The position numbers were made by a program, and so were the translations under genes. Shown here piece by piece: positions 9,118 to 17,083 of a stretch of 64,000 nt of DNA. Positions within the stretch are counted from its first letter, which is position 1, and every line of letters begins with the position of its first letter. The stretch comes from Affinundibacterium nitidum (GTDB lineage Bacteria > Pseudomonadota > Gammaproteobacteria > Burkholderiales > Burkholderiaceae_D): assembly GCF_014284155.1 (NCBI RefSeq), contig NZ_JACOFZ010000002.1, positions 62,001 through 126,000 on the forward strand. Reading direction: 5' to 3'. Below the pieces are notes generated by a model. The model made no database searches. It was not told the origin of the DNA and worked only from the letters and a program-made list of their open reading frames with translations.

Positions 9118-12100
9118 TTACGCGCTTACTGCATATTTGCGGTGGTAGGCCACAAAGTACAACAGAGGAATCACTACTAAAGTCAGTAGGGTTGAAACAA
9201 AAATACCAAAGATTAAAGAGATCGCTAAACCATTAAAAATAGGATCATCTAAGATAAAGAACGCGCCCATCATCGCGGCAAGCCCCGTCAATGCGATAGG
9301 CTGTGCTCGGGTAATCGCCGACTGCACTACCGCATCTTTAAAGGCGATTCCTTGCGCAACTTGAACATGGATAAAATCCACCAACAAAATAGAGTTGCGC
9401 ACAATAATTCCCGCGAGGGCGATCATGCCTATCATGCTAGTCGCGGTGTACTGAGCACCAAGAAGTGCATGCCCAGGCATAACACCGATAATGGTCAAAG
9501 GAATCGGCGCCATAATGATGAGCGGCGTTAAATAGGAACCAAATTGCGCTACCACCAGCAAGTAAATCAAGATCAAACCGACCGCGTAGGCTGCTCCCAT
9601 ATCACGGAAAGTCTCGTAGGTCACTTGCCATTCTCCATCCCATTTCAAACTGAACTGGCGATACGGATCAGTCGGCGCACTGATAAAGTATTCTTGCAGT
9701 CCAGTTCCGGAAGGTGTCACGATTTTATGAATATCGGCACGCATTTTGAACATGCCGTAGAGTGGGCTATCAAGTTTTCCGGCCATATCCGCCACGACAT
9801 AATTCACTGCCAATCCATCTTTATGGAACAGCGGTTGCTCACGCAAAGTATCAGTGACCGTCACCAATTCACGGATAGGAACTAAACCCCCTTGTGCATT
9901 ACGCACACCGAGTGACAAGAGCGTATCGAGATTACCTTGCTCAGTGATAGGTAGTTGCAAATGCGCTGATACAGGATACTTACTTTCGTCATGCAAAAAT
10001 GCTGCTGCATCGCCGCTCAAACCGGTACGTAAAGTAATCACGATTTGCGCTTGCCCTATTCCAAGTTGCGCTGCTTTTTTGCGATCAACAAGTAGCAATT
10101 TACGGGGTGCATGGACGATACTGCTATCGTCAACATCGACAATGCCCTCAGATTTTTCGAATACGGCACGCACTTGTTTGGCCACTTGACGACGTTCAAC
10201 ATCTCCAGGGCCGTAGATTTCAGCGACGATAGGCGATAACACCGGTGGTCCAGGAGGCACTTCAACCACTTTGACATTCGCTTCTGCGTCGATCTTCTTG
10301 GCGATCGCTTGCAGTTGCGGCCGCACACGCGTCGCAATCACATGGCTCTTATCGGAACGATGATGTTTATCGACCAGATTGACCTGTATATCGCCGACCT
10401 CACCGCCGGATCTGAGGTAATACTGTCTTACCAAACCATTAAAATTAATCGGTGCTGCAGTACCTGCATAGGCTTGATAATCACTCACTTCTGGCACTGT
10501 TTGCAGATATGCCCCTAACTCACGCAGCACCGCGGCTGTTTTTTCTACAGGTGTTCCTGCCGGCATATCTACAATGACTTGAAACTCGGACTTATTATCA
10601 AATGGCAGCATCTTCAATTGCACCCAGCCTATCACTGGAAGCAAGACGGATAAAGCGATCAAGGCAAAGATACCAAGTCCCAATTTACGGCGATTTTTTT
10701 GCCCCTTATTCTCATCCAAGAACGGACGAAACACAGACTCGAACCAGGGTGTGATTTTCTGTACCAAGCCACCTTCGGCATGATGGCCTTCTTTCATCCA
10801 CAGGCGTGCCAGCCACGGTGTAACGACGAAAGCGATCGCAAGAGATAACAACATCCCCATACTCGCATTAATAGGGATTGGACTCATGTAGGGGCCCATC
10901 AAGCCGCTCACAAAAGCCATAGGCAGTAAGGCGGCTATCACCGTCAACGTAGCGAGTATCGTTGGACCGCCAACTTCATCGACCGCGCCAGGAATAATTT
11001 CGTGCAAACGTTTTTCAGGGAAGAGTGCTTGGTGTCGATGAATGTTTTCGACCACGACAATCGCATCATCAACCAGAATCCCAATCGAGAAAATCAAAGC
11101 AAACAGAGAAACACGATTGAGCGTAAAGCCCCAAGCCCATGAGGCAAACAAAGTCACCGTCAAGGTCAGAATAACGGCTGTTCCAACGATGGCGGCTTCA
11201 CGTCGACCAAGTGCCAAGAACACCAAGGCCACCACCGACAAGGTGGCGAACAACAGTTTTTGAATCAGCTTTTTGGCTTTATCGTCGGCTGTCTGTCCGT
11301 AGTTGCGACTCACACTGACTTCAACATCACCAGGGATCGCAGCTCCTTTCAAGAGATTCACACGTTCGATGACAGCGTCGGCAACTTGCACCGCATTTTG
11401 ACCAGGCTTCTTAGTGATAGCAATGGTCACCGCAGCATATTCCGCGCCAGTTTTCTCATTAGCTTTCGCAGTCACGCCGTGCCAAACATATCGGCTCGCG
11501 GGTAATGCACCGTCTTCAATGCGAGCCACGTCTTGTAAAAAAACGGGTCGATTATTGCGTACAGCCACCACAAGTTCGCCTACACTCTGCGCATCACGCA
11601 AAAAGGGCCCTGCTTCAATGGCTACTGCTTGATTGCCTGTGTTCATTTCACCGCTAGGTAGTCCCAAATTGGCGGCTTGTAAACTTGCTTGAAGATCTCC
11701 TACAGTTAATTGATTCGCCTTCAACTTATTTGGATCGAGTTCGATATTAATGGCGCGGCCGGGGCCACCTATCGTCACCACTTCACGCGTCCCTTTTACA
11801 CGCTTTAAATCAGCTTCAATTGTGTGTGCAACTGCCTCAAGGTCAGCCGCTCCCTTGTCCGCTTGTTTACTCCACAGCGTCAAAGAAACAATAGGTACGT
11901 CATCGATGCCTTTTGGTTTTACCAATGGCTCTAGGGTACCCAAGTTACTAGGCAACCAATCGCGATTGCTGTGTATCGTGTTATACAGGCGCACCAATGC
12001 TTCAGTGCGCGGCACACCTACTTCAAATTGCACAGTAATGATCGCTAAGCCTGGGCGAGACACTGAGAACACATGTTCAACGTTCGCAATTTGCCCCAAG

Positions 12101-12339
12101 ACTTGCTCAGCTGGCACCGCAACCATCTGTTCAACATCTTTTACCGAGGCGCCTGGAAATGGGATTACCACATTCGCCATCGTGACATTGATCTGTGGTT
12201 CCTCCTCACGCGGGGTCACGATCACTGCAAACAAACCCAGAAGAAAGGCAAGCAAAGCCAATAGTGGCGTAATTTGAGACGCTTGAAAGAAAGCTGCAAT
12301 CCGACCTGAAACGCCTAAAGTCTTTTCAATTTGACGCAT
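9118..12339 (-). CDS. RND-family efflux pump, inner-membrane permease
   Basis: A 1073-residue resistance-nodulation-division transporter. One membrane helix near residue 25 is followed by a large periplasmic region beginning PREEEPQINVTMANVVIPFPGASV. A first helix bundle holds the proton-relay acidic pair in GILVDDAIVVVENIHRH, then a second periplasmic loop and a second bundle follow. The sequence looks like the AcrB/MexB-type or general HAE group; the charged motif typical of CusA-type metal pumps was not noticed. It is 9 bp from its adaptor gene. No outer-membrane channel gene is linked, so a channel such as TolC would have to come from elsewhere. The substrate is unknown. Confidence 0.9.
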   Translation of the reverse strand: MRQIEKTLGVSGRIAAFFQASQITPLLALLAFLLGLFAVIVTPREEEPQINVTMANVVIPFPGASVKDVEQMVAVPAEQVLGQIANVEHVFSVSRPGLAIITVQFEVGVPRTEALVRLYNTIHSNRDWLPSNLGTLEPLVKPKGIDDVPIVSLTLWSKQADKGAADLEAVAHTIEADLKRVKGTREVVTIGGPGRAINIELDPNKLKANQLTVGDLQASLQAANLGLPSGEMNTGNQAVAIEAGPFLRDAQSVGELVVAVRNNRPVFLQDVARIEDGALPASRYVWHGVTAKANEKTGAEYAAVTIAITKKPGQNAVQVADAVIERVNLLKGAAIPGDVEVSVSRNYGQTADDKAKKLIQKLLFATLSVVALVFLALGRREAAIVGTAVILTLTVTLFASWAWGFTLNRVSLFALIFSIGILVDDAIVVVENIHRHQALFPEKRLHEIIPGAVDEVGGPTILATLTVIAALLPMAFVSGLMGPYMSPIPINASMGMLLSLAIAFVVTPWLARLWMKEGHHAEGGLVQKITPWFESVFRPFLDENKGQKNRRKLGLGIFALIALSVLLPVIGWVQLKMLPFDNKSEFQVIVDMPAGTPVEKTAAVLRELGAYLQTVPEVSDYQAYAGTAAPINFNGLVRQYYLRSGGEVGDIQVNLVDKHHRSDKSHVIATRVRPQLQAIAKKIDAEANVKVVEVPPGPPVLSPIVAEIYGPGDVERRQVAKQVRAVFEKSEGIVDVDDSSIVHAPRKLLLVDRKKAAQLGIGQAQIVITLRTGLSGDAAAFLHDESKYPVSAHLQLPITEQGNLDTLLSLGVRNAQGGLVPIRELVTVTDTLREQPLFHKDGLAVNYVVADMAGKLDSPLYGMFKMRADIHKIVTPSGTGLQEYFISAPTDPYRQFSLKWDGEWQVTYETFRDMGAAYAVGLILIYLLVVAQFGSYLTPLIIMAPIPLTIIGVMPGHALLGAQYTATSMIGMIALAGIIVRNSILLVDFIHVQVAQGIAFKDAVVQSAITRAQPIALTGLAAMMGAFFILDDPIFNGLAISLIFGIFVSTLLTLVVIPLLYFVAYHRKYAVSA

Positions 12340-12348
12340 CTCTGGCTC

Positions 12349-13506
12349 CTATTTCGATGCTGCTGAATTCGCCGTCGTCAGCGTTGCCGCTAAACGCGGA
12401 TCTCGCACAACCGCTTCACCTGCAGAAAGGCCGCTCAATACTTCTTGCTCTACACCATTGATGGGCCCAGGCTTCACTTGTCGCAAGACCGTTTTTCCTT
12501 GGGCATTCATGACATACACTGCGTACAGTTCGGCGCGTCGAAAAATAGCACCTACTGGAACAAACAAACGGTTTGGCGCACTTCGACTGGCATTATCACC
12601 ATCAGAATTAACCCCATCATTGGAGAAACTAAGCTTGACTCGCGCAAACAATCCAGGCGTGATGCTTTTGCTATTTTTGCTGCTGATGCTACTGTTACTT
12701 AAGTTTGGCAAATCAAAACGTACCTGCACGGTGTGAGTAGCCGCATCAGATAAGGGCAAGACCGTCATTCCCGCTGGTTTTACAAAGCGTTCATTGCTTG
12801 GGAGGCTGGGAAATTCGATGCGCAGATCTGGATCGCTTTTTAAACTAGCGACGCGCGCCTGCGGCACACTAATAACCACGCGCAACTGGCTTGGGTCATA
12901 GACTGTCATAATAGATCTGCCAGGCATCACCATTTGACCTAGCGCTGAGGGCATTGCCGCAACAAATCCATCGTAGGGTGCAGTAATCGTATAAAAGCCT
13001 GATTGTGTTTGTACTGCGGCAGCTTGTGCGATCTGTGCATTCGCTTGCGCGGCAACAGATTTGAATTGGGCTAGTGCTCGATCGAGCTGGGCTTGGCTAA
13101 TATAGTTTTTTTCAAATAAGAGCTTTTGGCGTTCGTAATCTTTTTCAGCGACGACTAAATTCGCCTTAATGGCCTCGACCTGCGCTCGGCTCGCATTCAA
13201 TTCCTGTTGAGCTGCACGCGCATCAATACGAACTAATAACTGACCACGTTTGATTGCCACGCCAGCTTGAACCGGTAATTCAACAATCGCCCCAGAAACC
13301 TGAGCAGAGATGTCGGTATAACGTACAGCTTCTACCACCCCGTCTACCTGCAATTGAACTTGATCATTGGCAGAACGTACTGATGCGGTCGTAATAAGGG
13401 TCTGATTCGACACTTGAGCCCAACTGTTCGCAGGTAGACTCAGCATGCTTGTACTAATCAATGTACTTGCCGCAAGGATTAGAGACTGGGTATTCGATTT
13501 AGACAT
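12349..13506 (-). CDS. RND efflux periplasmic adaptor (membrane fusion) protein
   Basis: A 385-residue HlyD/AcrA-like adaptor with an N-terminal signal sequence (about residues 1-30). A lipoyl/barrel-sandwich hybrid domain (VSGAIVELPVQAGVAIKRGQ, later FYTITAPYDGFVAAM) is split by an alpha-helical hairpin rich in Gln and Ala. A beta-barrel domain follows, containing a Ser/Asn-rich loop near residue 280. A final membrane-proximal domain ends the protein. It is the first gene of a three-gene minus-strand operon with the pump and the DUF2892 protein, and starts 335 bp from the divergent ArsR-type regulator. Confidence 0.9.
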   Translation of the reverse strand: MSKSNTQSLILAASTLISTSMLSLPANSWAQVSNQTLITTASVRSANDQVQLQVDGVVEAVRYTDISAQVSGAIVELPVQAGVAIKRGQLLVRIDARAAQQELNASRAQVEAIKANLVVAEKDYERQKLLFEKNYISQAQLDRALAQFKSVAAQANAQIAQAAAVQTQSGFYTITAPYDGFVAAMPSALGQMVMPGRSIMTVYDPSQLRVVISVPQARVASLKSDPDLRIEFPSLPSNERFVKPAGMTVLPLSDAATHTVQVRFDLPNLSNSSISSKNSKSITPGLFARVKLSFSNDGVNSDGDNASRSAPNRLFVPVGAIFRRAELYAVYVMNAQGKTVLRQVKPGPINGVEQEVLSGLSAGEAVVRDPRLAATLTTANSAASK

Positions 13507-13841
13507 GTTTTTCCTCTTTCACATCGACGACGCATTGAAAACTGACGAATGACTGACTGATGCAAATATTCAAATTCATTTATTGACTCATATCACCGAA
13601 CGAATTTGATTCATTGCTTTTCGATGAAACACATCATATACTTATTTGCGCAAATACGCAAATACGAATTAAAAAATTTGCGCAATTGCTTAAATTGAAC
13701 TATTTCCCTTTTCTGGGCCTTTGCAAAGTCACAATAAGTAGATGCGATGTCGATATCAGTGCGGGTGTACCATGAGACAAACGCAGCAACGGCAAGGCAT
13801 GTTTTGTAATAAGCCCCAATCCTTAAGCACAGGGTACAATA
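13507..13841. other. divergent regulatory region between efflux operon and ArsR-type gene
   Basis: This 335-bp stretch has no gene. It is AT-rich in its middle and holds two TTGCGCAA palindromes (annotated separately) plus additional CGCAAATA half-sites at 13649-13656 and 13657-13664. Promoters for both the efflux operon and the regulator must lie here or in the regulator's leader. I could not fix either start point with confidence. Confidence 0.6.
13644..13687. promoter_or_regulatory. paired palindromes, candidate operator for the ArsR-type regulator
   Basis: A perfect 12-bp palindrome ATTTGCGCAAAT lies at 13644-13655 and a second near-copy AATTTGCGCAATT at 13675-13687. The shared TTGCGCAA cores (13646-13653 and 13678-13685) are 32 bp apart, about three helical turns, so two dimers would bind the same DNA face. 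ArsR-family repressors bind AT-rich inverted repeats between divergent genes; assigning these sites to the adjacent regulator is inference from position. Confidence 0.55.
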
Positions 13842-14216
13842 ATGCTTTCAGCAAACAGGACGTGTACATCAATGGAAGGTCTCTCTGAACTTGCGCTAGA
13901 TCATGTCGCGCAGTATTTCTCTGCTTTATCTGAGCCGAGTCGTTTGCGCATCTTGAACTACTTGCGAGAAGGTGAACGCAATGTAGGCGAATTGGCTGAA
14001 GCCTGTGAATGTTCGCAAGCGAATGTATCACGTCATTTGTCGACGCTCGCTAAACATGGAATGGTCGTGAGAGAAGGTCGTGGCACGGCGGTATACTACC
14101 GAATCGCGGATGAGTCGATTTATGCTCTATGTGATTTAGTCTGTGGCAATGTAGCGAAACGATTAGAAGCGCAAGCCAGCCTTTTGGGATCTCTCGCGCC
14201 AAAGAAGAAACGCTGA
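13842..14216 (+). CDS. ArsR/SmtB-family winged-helix regulator
   Basis: A 124-residue winged helix-turn-helix protein: ALSEPSRLRILNYLREGERNVGELAEA leads into the recognition helix QANVSRHLSTLAKHGMV and the wing VREGRGTAVYYRI. AGGG 7 nt before the ATG at 13842 supports that start; an ATG at 13872 is also possible. Cysteines sit at 55 and 57 (ACECSQ, at the end of the first HTH helix) and at 97 and 101 (ALCDLVC, last helix). This differs from the thiol pair of BigR/SqrR sulfide sensors, where a Cys lies in the preceding helix; here that place holds Asn39. The ligand could be a metal, a metalloid or a reactive thiol. It probably represses the divergent efflux operon. Confidence 0.88.
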   Translation: MLSANRTCTSMEGLSELALDHVAQYFSALSEPSRLRILNYLREGERNVGELAEACECSQANVSRHLSTLAKHGMVVREGRGTAVYYRIADESIYALCDLVCGNVAKRLEAQASLLGSLAPKKKR

Positions 14217-14242
14217 GAAAAATTCATCAAGCATCTACGGCA

Positions 14243-15172
14243 TTAAAAGCGCCAAACCTCTGCGCCATATAATTCGTCATATCCAGCGACTTCAAAGGCT
14301 TGGACCCCGACCGCCTGCAAAAAATACAGTTTTCCATGATCTTGTTCGTTTGGAGTGTGAACATACCATGCGGGCTGGAAACGTTTGGGGAAATCAGTGT
14401 AATACTTAGCGCGTTCAATCAACAGCCAACGTAAGAAAACTTCATTTTCTGCCAAGCCCAAACCAAAGATAAGCAAGGGCTGATGAAATAAAATCTGCAA
14501 CCAAGTGTGCGCCCCCTCCCAATGCTGCCATTCCCCACCTGCCGACAAGCGCTTAGCGCCCTTATGCAGACGCATTCGAGCCCGTTCAACGGAACCCATG
14601 TAATGCGTTAAACCGAGACGAATACTGCGATGGTATTTCTGCATGCCATTAATATGCCAGATGCCAAAGCCCGAAGTTGGATGCTCCAAAATCTGATCGG
14701 AGAAATAAGCTTCCCAAGGATAGAAATCGGTGAATCTACTTTCATCCTTAGCGCCACTGGTACTAATGAAAAACTTGGTTTGCACTGCGTTGCTCAGGCT
14801 GTGCTCAAAATTTGTCGTTAAAACAGGCGCCTTGTTTTGCATCGCCCACTGCATGATGTAACGATGCTGGTCCAAGGGCTGCCAAGCAGCCATCAAATCA
14901 CAAAATTGTTGCTGCAGATTTCTATCAGACGACACAATTTTCTTCTTATTGCGGCGGGCGTTCAAACGCAGATCGAGGATGTCATAGAACTCGGTCAATG
15001 AAATCCCGGGTGGCAACTTGCCTGGAAAATTCTTCAGGTGGTGCTTTGCCAATTGGGTTAATAATGCATCCCATGAGTTTTGCTCACCCGAGGCATGATA
15101 GCGATTAATTCCATTACCGATTAAGAGCGCTAAGGAATTCCGCTGTTTTGTGAGTAGGTCTTGTAGTTGCAT
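14243..15172 (-). CDS. SIR2-like domain protein, coupled to TauE/SafE gene
   Basis: A 309-residue cytoplasmic protein without signal peptide or membrane segments. Three blocks resemble the SIR2-like NAD-binding fold: LLIGNGINRY (GNG at residues 19-21, nucleotide-binding loop), VLTTNFEHSL (N121, the TTNxD/E-type motif), and GIWHINGM (H173, N175, G176) followed by LGLTHYMG. The start ATG at 15172 shares its A with the TGA of the upstream exporter gene (TGATG), so translation is probably coupled; an upstream in-frame TTG is less likely. SIR2-like proteins include NAD-consuming defence effectors and uncharacterised housekeeping proteins. I cannot tell which this is. Confidence 0.6.
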   Translation of the reverse strand: MQLQDLLTKQRNSLALLIGNGINRYHASGEQNSWDALLTQLAKHHLKNFPGKLPPGISLTEFYDILDLRLNARRNKKKIVSSDRNLQQQFCDLMAAWQPLDQHRYIMQWAMQNKAPVLTTNFEHSLSNAVQTKFFISTSGAKDESRFTDFYPWEAYFSDQILEHPTSGFGIWHINGMQKYHRSIRLGLTHYMGSVERARMRLHKGAKRLSAGGEWQHWEGAHTWLQILFHQPLLIFGLGLAENEVFLRWLLIERAKYYTDFPKRFQPAWYVHTPNEQDHGKLYFLQAVGVQAFEVAGYDELYGAEVWRF

Positions 15173-15975
15173 CAACGAACAATCTTCCAAATGAAGCTGA
15201 GGGCCACGCAGAACAGCATAGTGGCAAAGATCAACTGTACCGTCTTAGATGGTAAGAAATTGGCGATGCGCCGTCCCAACAACACGCCGGCGACAGAAGT
15301 CGATGCAAACAGTACAGAAAACAAAATGGGCAATTGAGCACCATGTAGCAAGGCCGACCCCACCGCCACAGAACCCACTAAGCTAATCACCATTAATGAG
15401 GTAGCGGCTGCACTTTGCATACTCAGATTTGTAAAATGCCTCAATAAAGGCACGATAATAAAGCCACCGCCAACCCCTAAAGTCCCCGTCGCGAAGCCTG
15501 CGCAAGAACCAATCACACTAATTACTGTAGCGGTTTTGAGATTCCAATCAAAACGTCCGGTCGACGAATTCACCAAAGCGATCGCCGATTCGTTAATCGA
15601 ATTCTCTGAAGTAAACAAAGCCTGCCTTGTTAAGCGAAAAACGACGATCATTAAGACCACAGAAAACGCCGCCATCAAGGTCGTTTGCGACATATCTTTC
15701 GCGACCCATACGCCCAGTGAAGTCATAGGCGCACCTACCAATGCCATCAAAGTTGCGGCTTTATAGCGCACTTGACGCCGACGTAAGCCATCGATCGCAC
15801 CGATCAAAGCGCCTAGGCTAACAGCCAACAGCGCAACAGGCATCGCCTGCTGCATCGTCCAGCCTTGCGTGTACACCAAAGCAGGAACCGCCAACATACC
15901 GCCACCGGCCCCCGTCAAGCCCATGATCAAACCAACGGCGATTCCTATCAAGGTGGCAATCAAAGCACCCATCAT
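15172..15975 (-). CDS. TauE/SafE-family sulfite/organosulfur exporter
   Basis: A polytopic membrane protein of about 267 residues with the family's internal duplication: each half begins with a Gly-rich signature, GLTGAGGGMLAVP near the start and GTLGVGGGFIIVP in the middle. ATG codons at 15975 and 15972 are preferred over the GTG at 15984 as starts. Members export sulfite, sulfoacetate or related anions, or move thiosulfate. The neighbouring SIR2-like gene overlaps its stop codon, and a persulfide-dioxygenase-like enzyme is divergent, which makes sulfite a plausible substrate here. That assignment is inference. Confidence 0.85.
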   Translation of the reverse strand: MMGALIATLIGIAVGLIMGLTGAGGGMLAVPALVYTQGWTMQQAMPVALLAVSLGALIGAIDGLRRRQVRYKAATLMALVGAPMTSLGVWVAKDMSQTTLMAAFSVVLMIVVFRLTRQALFTSENSINESAIALVNSSTGRFDWNLKTATVISVIGSCAGFATGTLGVGGGFIIVPLLRHFTNLSMQSAAATSLMVISLVGSVAVGSALLHGAQLPILFSVLFASTSVAGVLLGRRIANFLPSKTVQLIFATMLFCVALSFIWKIVR

Positions 15976-16091
15976 GCACACCACTTCATACGAAATAAAA
16001 CCATGGATGAATATCCAGAAAAAGAAGACAACAGAACTAGGATGAAGATTTGTTGCGCAGGCTCACGAAAATCAAAAGAGATGTGAGATTT

Positions 16092-16143
16092 CGCAAGACG
16101 AATAAGGAATACTTCTTGCGTTCATTTTATGGTTTGCTATTAT
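16092..16143 (+). promoter_or_regulatory. candidate promoter with overlapping inverted repeat, upstream of metallo-hydrolase
   Basis: CGCAAG at 16092-16097 and CTTGCG at 16115-16120 form an inverted repeat. The right arm overlaps a possible -35 element TTGCGT (16116-16121), which is 16 nt from a possible -10 element TATTAT (16138-16143). A protein bound to the repeat would block RNA polymerase. The site differs from the TTGCGCAA palindromes by 13.65 kb but shares the TTGCG half. Confidence 0.4.
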
Positions 16144-16179
16144 GCAAGTCAATCTTATCTTATTGATCAAACGCGCTTT

Positions 16180-17040
16180 ATGTTCCCACCTATTCAAAGT
16201 TTTTTTGACCCTGTCACCTGCACAGCCAGTCATCTTGTTTACGACCACGAAGGTGGCCATGCGGCGATCATCGATCCAGTGCTTGATTACGACCCCAAAT
16301 CCGGACGAACCAAAACGAAATCAGCCGATGTCTTACTCGCTGCACTGCAGGAGAAGAATCTAACGTTGCAGTGGATCATAGAGACACACGCACATGCTGA
16401 CCATATTTCTGGTGCCCATTATTTACGTGAAAAAGTGGGTGGCAAAATTGCGATCGGGGCGCATATCGACCAAGTACAAAAAGTCTTCAAAAAACTCTTT
16501 AATCTCGAGCCCGAATTCGCCGTCAATGGCGCGCAATTTGACTACCTATTCCATGAGGATGAAGAATTCGCCATCGGTGAATTGAAGGCGAAAGCCTTAT
16601 ACGTGCCTGGTCATACCCCTGCTGATATGGCCTACCAAATTGGTGATGCAATTTTCGTTGGTGACACCATGTTTATGCCTGACGTAGGGACTGCTCGTTG
16701 TGACTTCCCTGGTGGCGATGCGCATATGCTTTTTCAGTCCATTAAAAAACTCTTAGCATTCCCAGACCATACTCGTTTATATTTGTGTCATGACTACCCA
16801 CCGAATGGGCGTGAGGTGAAATTCTTTACGACAGTCGCTGAACAAAAACAGTCCAATATTCATGTTCGCGATGGTATCAGCGAAGAAGACTTTGTCGGCA
16901 TGCGTAAAAAACGCGATGCGACTTTGGACATGCCTATGCTGATACTGCCATCGGTACAAGTCAATATCCGAGCGGGCAATCCACCTCCAGCCGAAGACAA
17001 TGGCATTAGCTATTTGAAGATCCCGTTAAACGGTATCTAG
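16180..17040 (+). CDS. MBL-fold metallo-hydrolase, persulfide dioxygenase-like
   Basis: A 286-residue metallo-beta-lactamase-fold enzyme. The metal motif THAHADH (H70, H72, D74, H75) is followed by a His in VPGHTPADMAY, an Asp in FVGDTMFMPDVGTARCDFPGGD, and a final His in LCHDYPPNG. The GTARCDFPGG segment resembles the GRTDF motif of ETHE1/Blh persulfide dioxygenases, which oxidise glutathione persulfide to sulfite. No rhodanese domain is attached. The ATG at 16180 was chosen because family members start just before the QSFFDPVT strand; an ATG at 16129 would add 17 atypical residues. Divergent from the sulfite-exporter-type gene, which fits a detoxify-then-export scheme. Confidence 0.8.
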   Translation: MFPPIQSFFDPVTCTASHLVYDHEGGHAAIIDPVLDYDPKSGRTKTKSADVLLAALQEKNLTLQWIIETHAHADHISGAHYLREKVGGKIAIGAHIDQVQKVFKKLFNLEPEFAVNGAQFDYLFHEDEEFAIGELKAKALYVPGHTPADMAYQIGDAIFVGDTMFMPDVGTARCDFPGGDAHMLFQSIKKLLAFPDHTRLYLCHDYPPNGREVKFFTTVAEQKQSNIHVRDGISEEDFVGMRKKRDATLDMPMLILPSVQVNIRAGNPPPAEDNGISYLKIPLNGI

Positions 17041-17083
17041 ATTCATCTTCTCAATTTCACGTAGTCAAACGACCAAAATCTCT

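Noticed and set aside
11750-12277. Open frame of 175 codons on the plus strand inside the RND gene
   Set aside because: It lies opposite a well-conserved pump gene, has no ribosome site and shows a low-complexity composition typical of shadow frames.
13842-14216. Naming the regulator BigR or SqrR
   Set aside because: The cysteine positions do not match that dithiol pair.
14243-15172. Calling the SIR2-like gene a Thoeris or other defined defence system
   Set aside because: No TIR, STAND or other known partner gene is adjacent, and the neighbours are sulfur genes.
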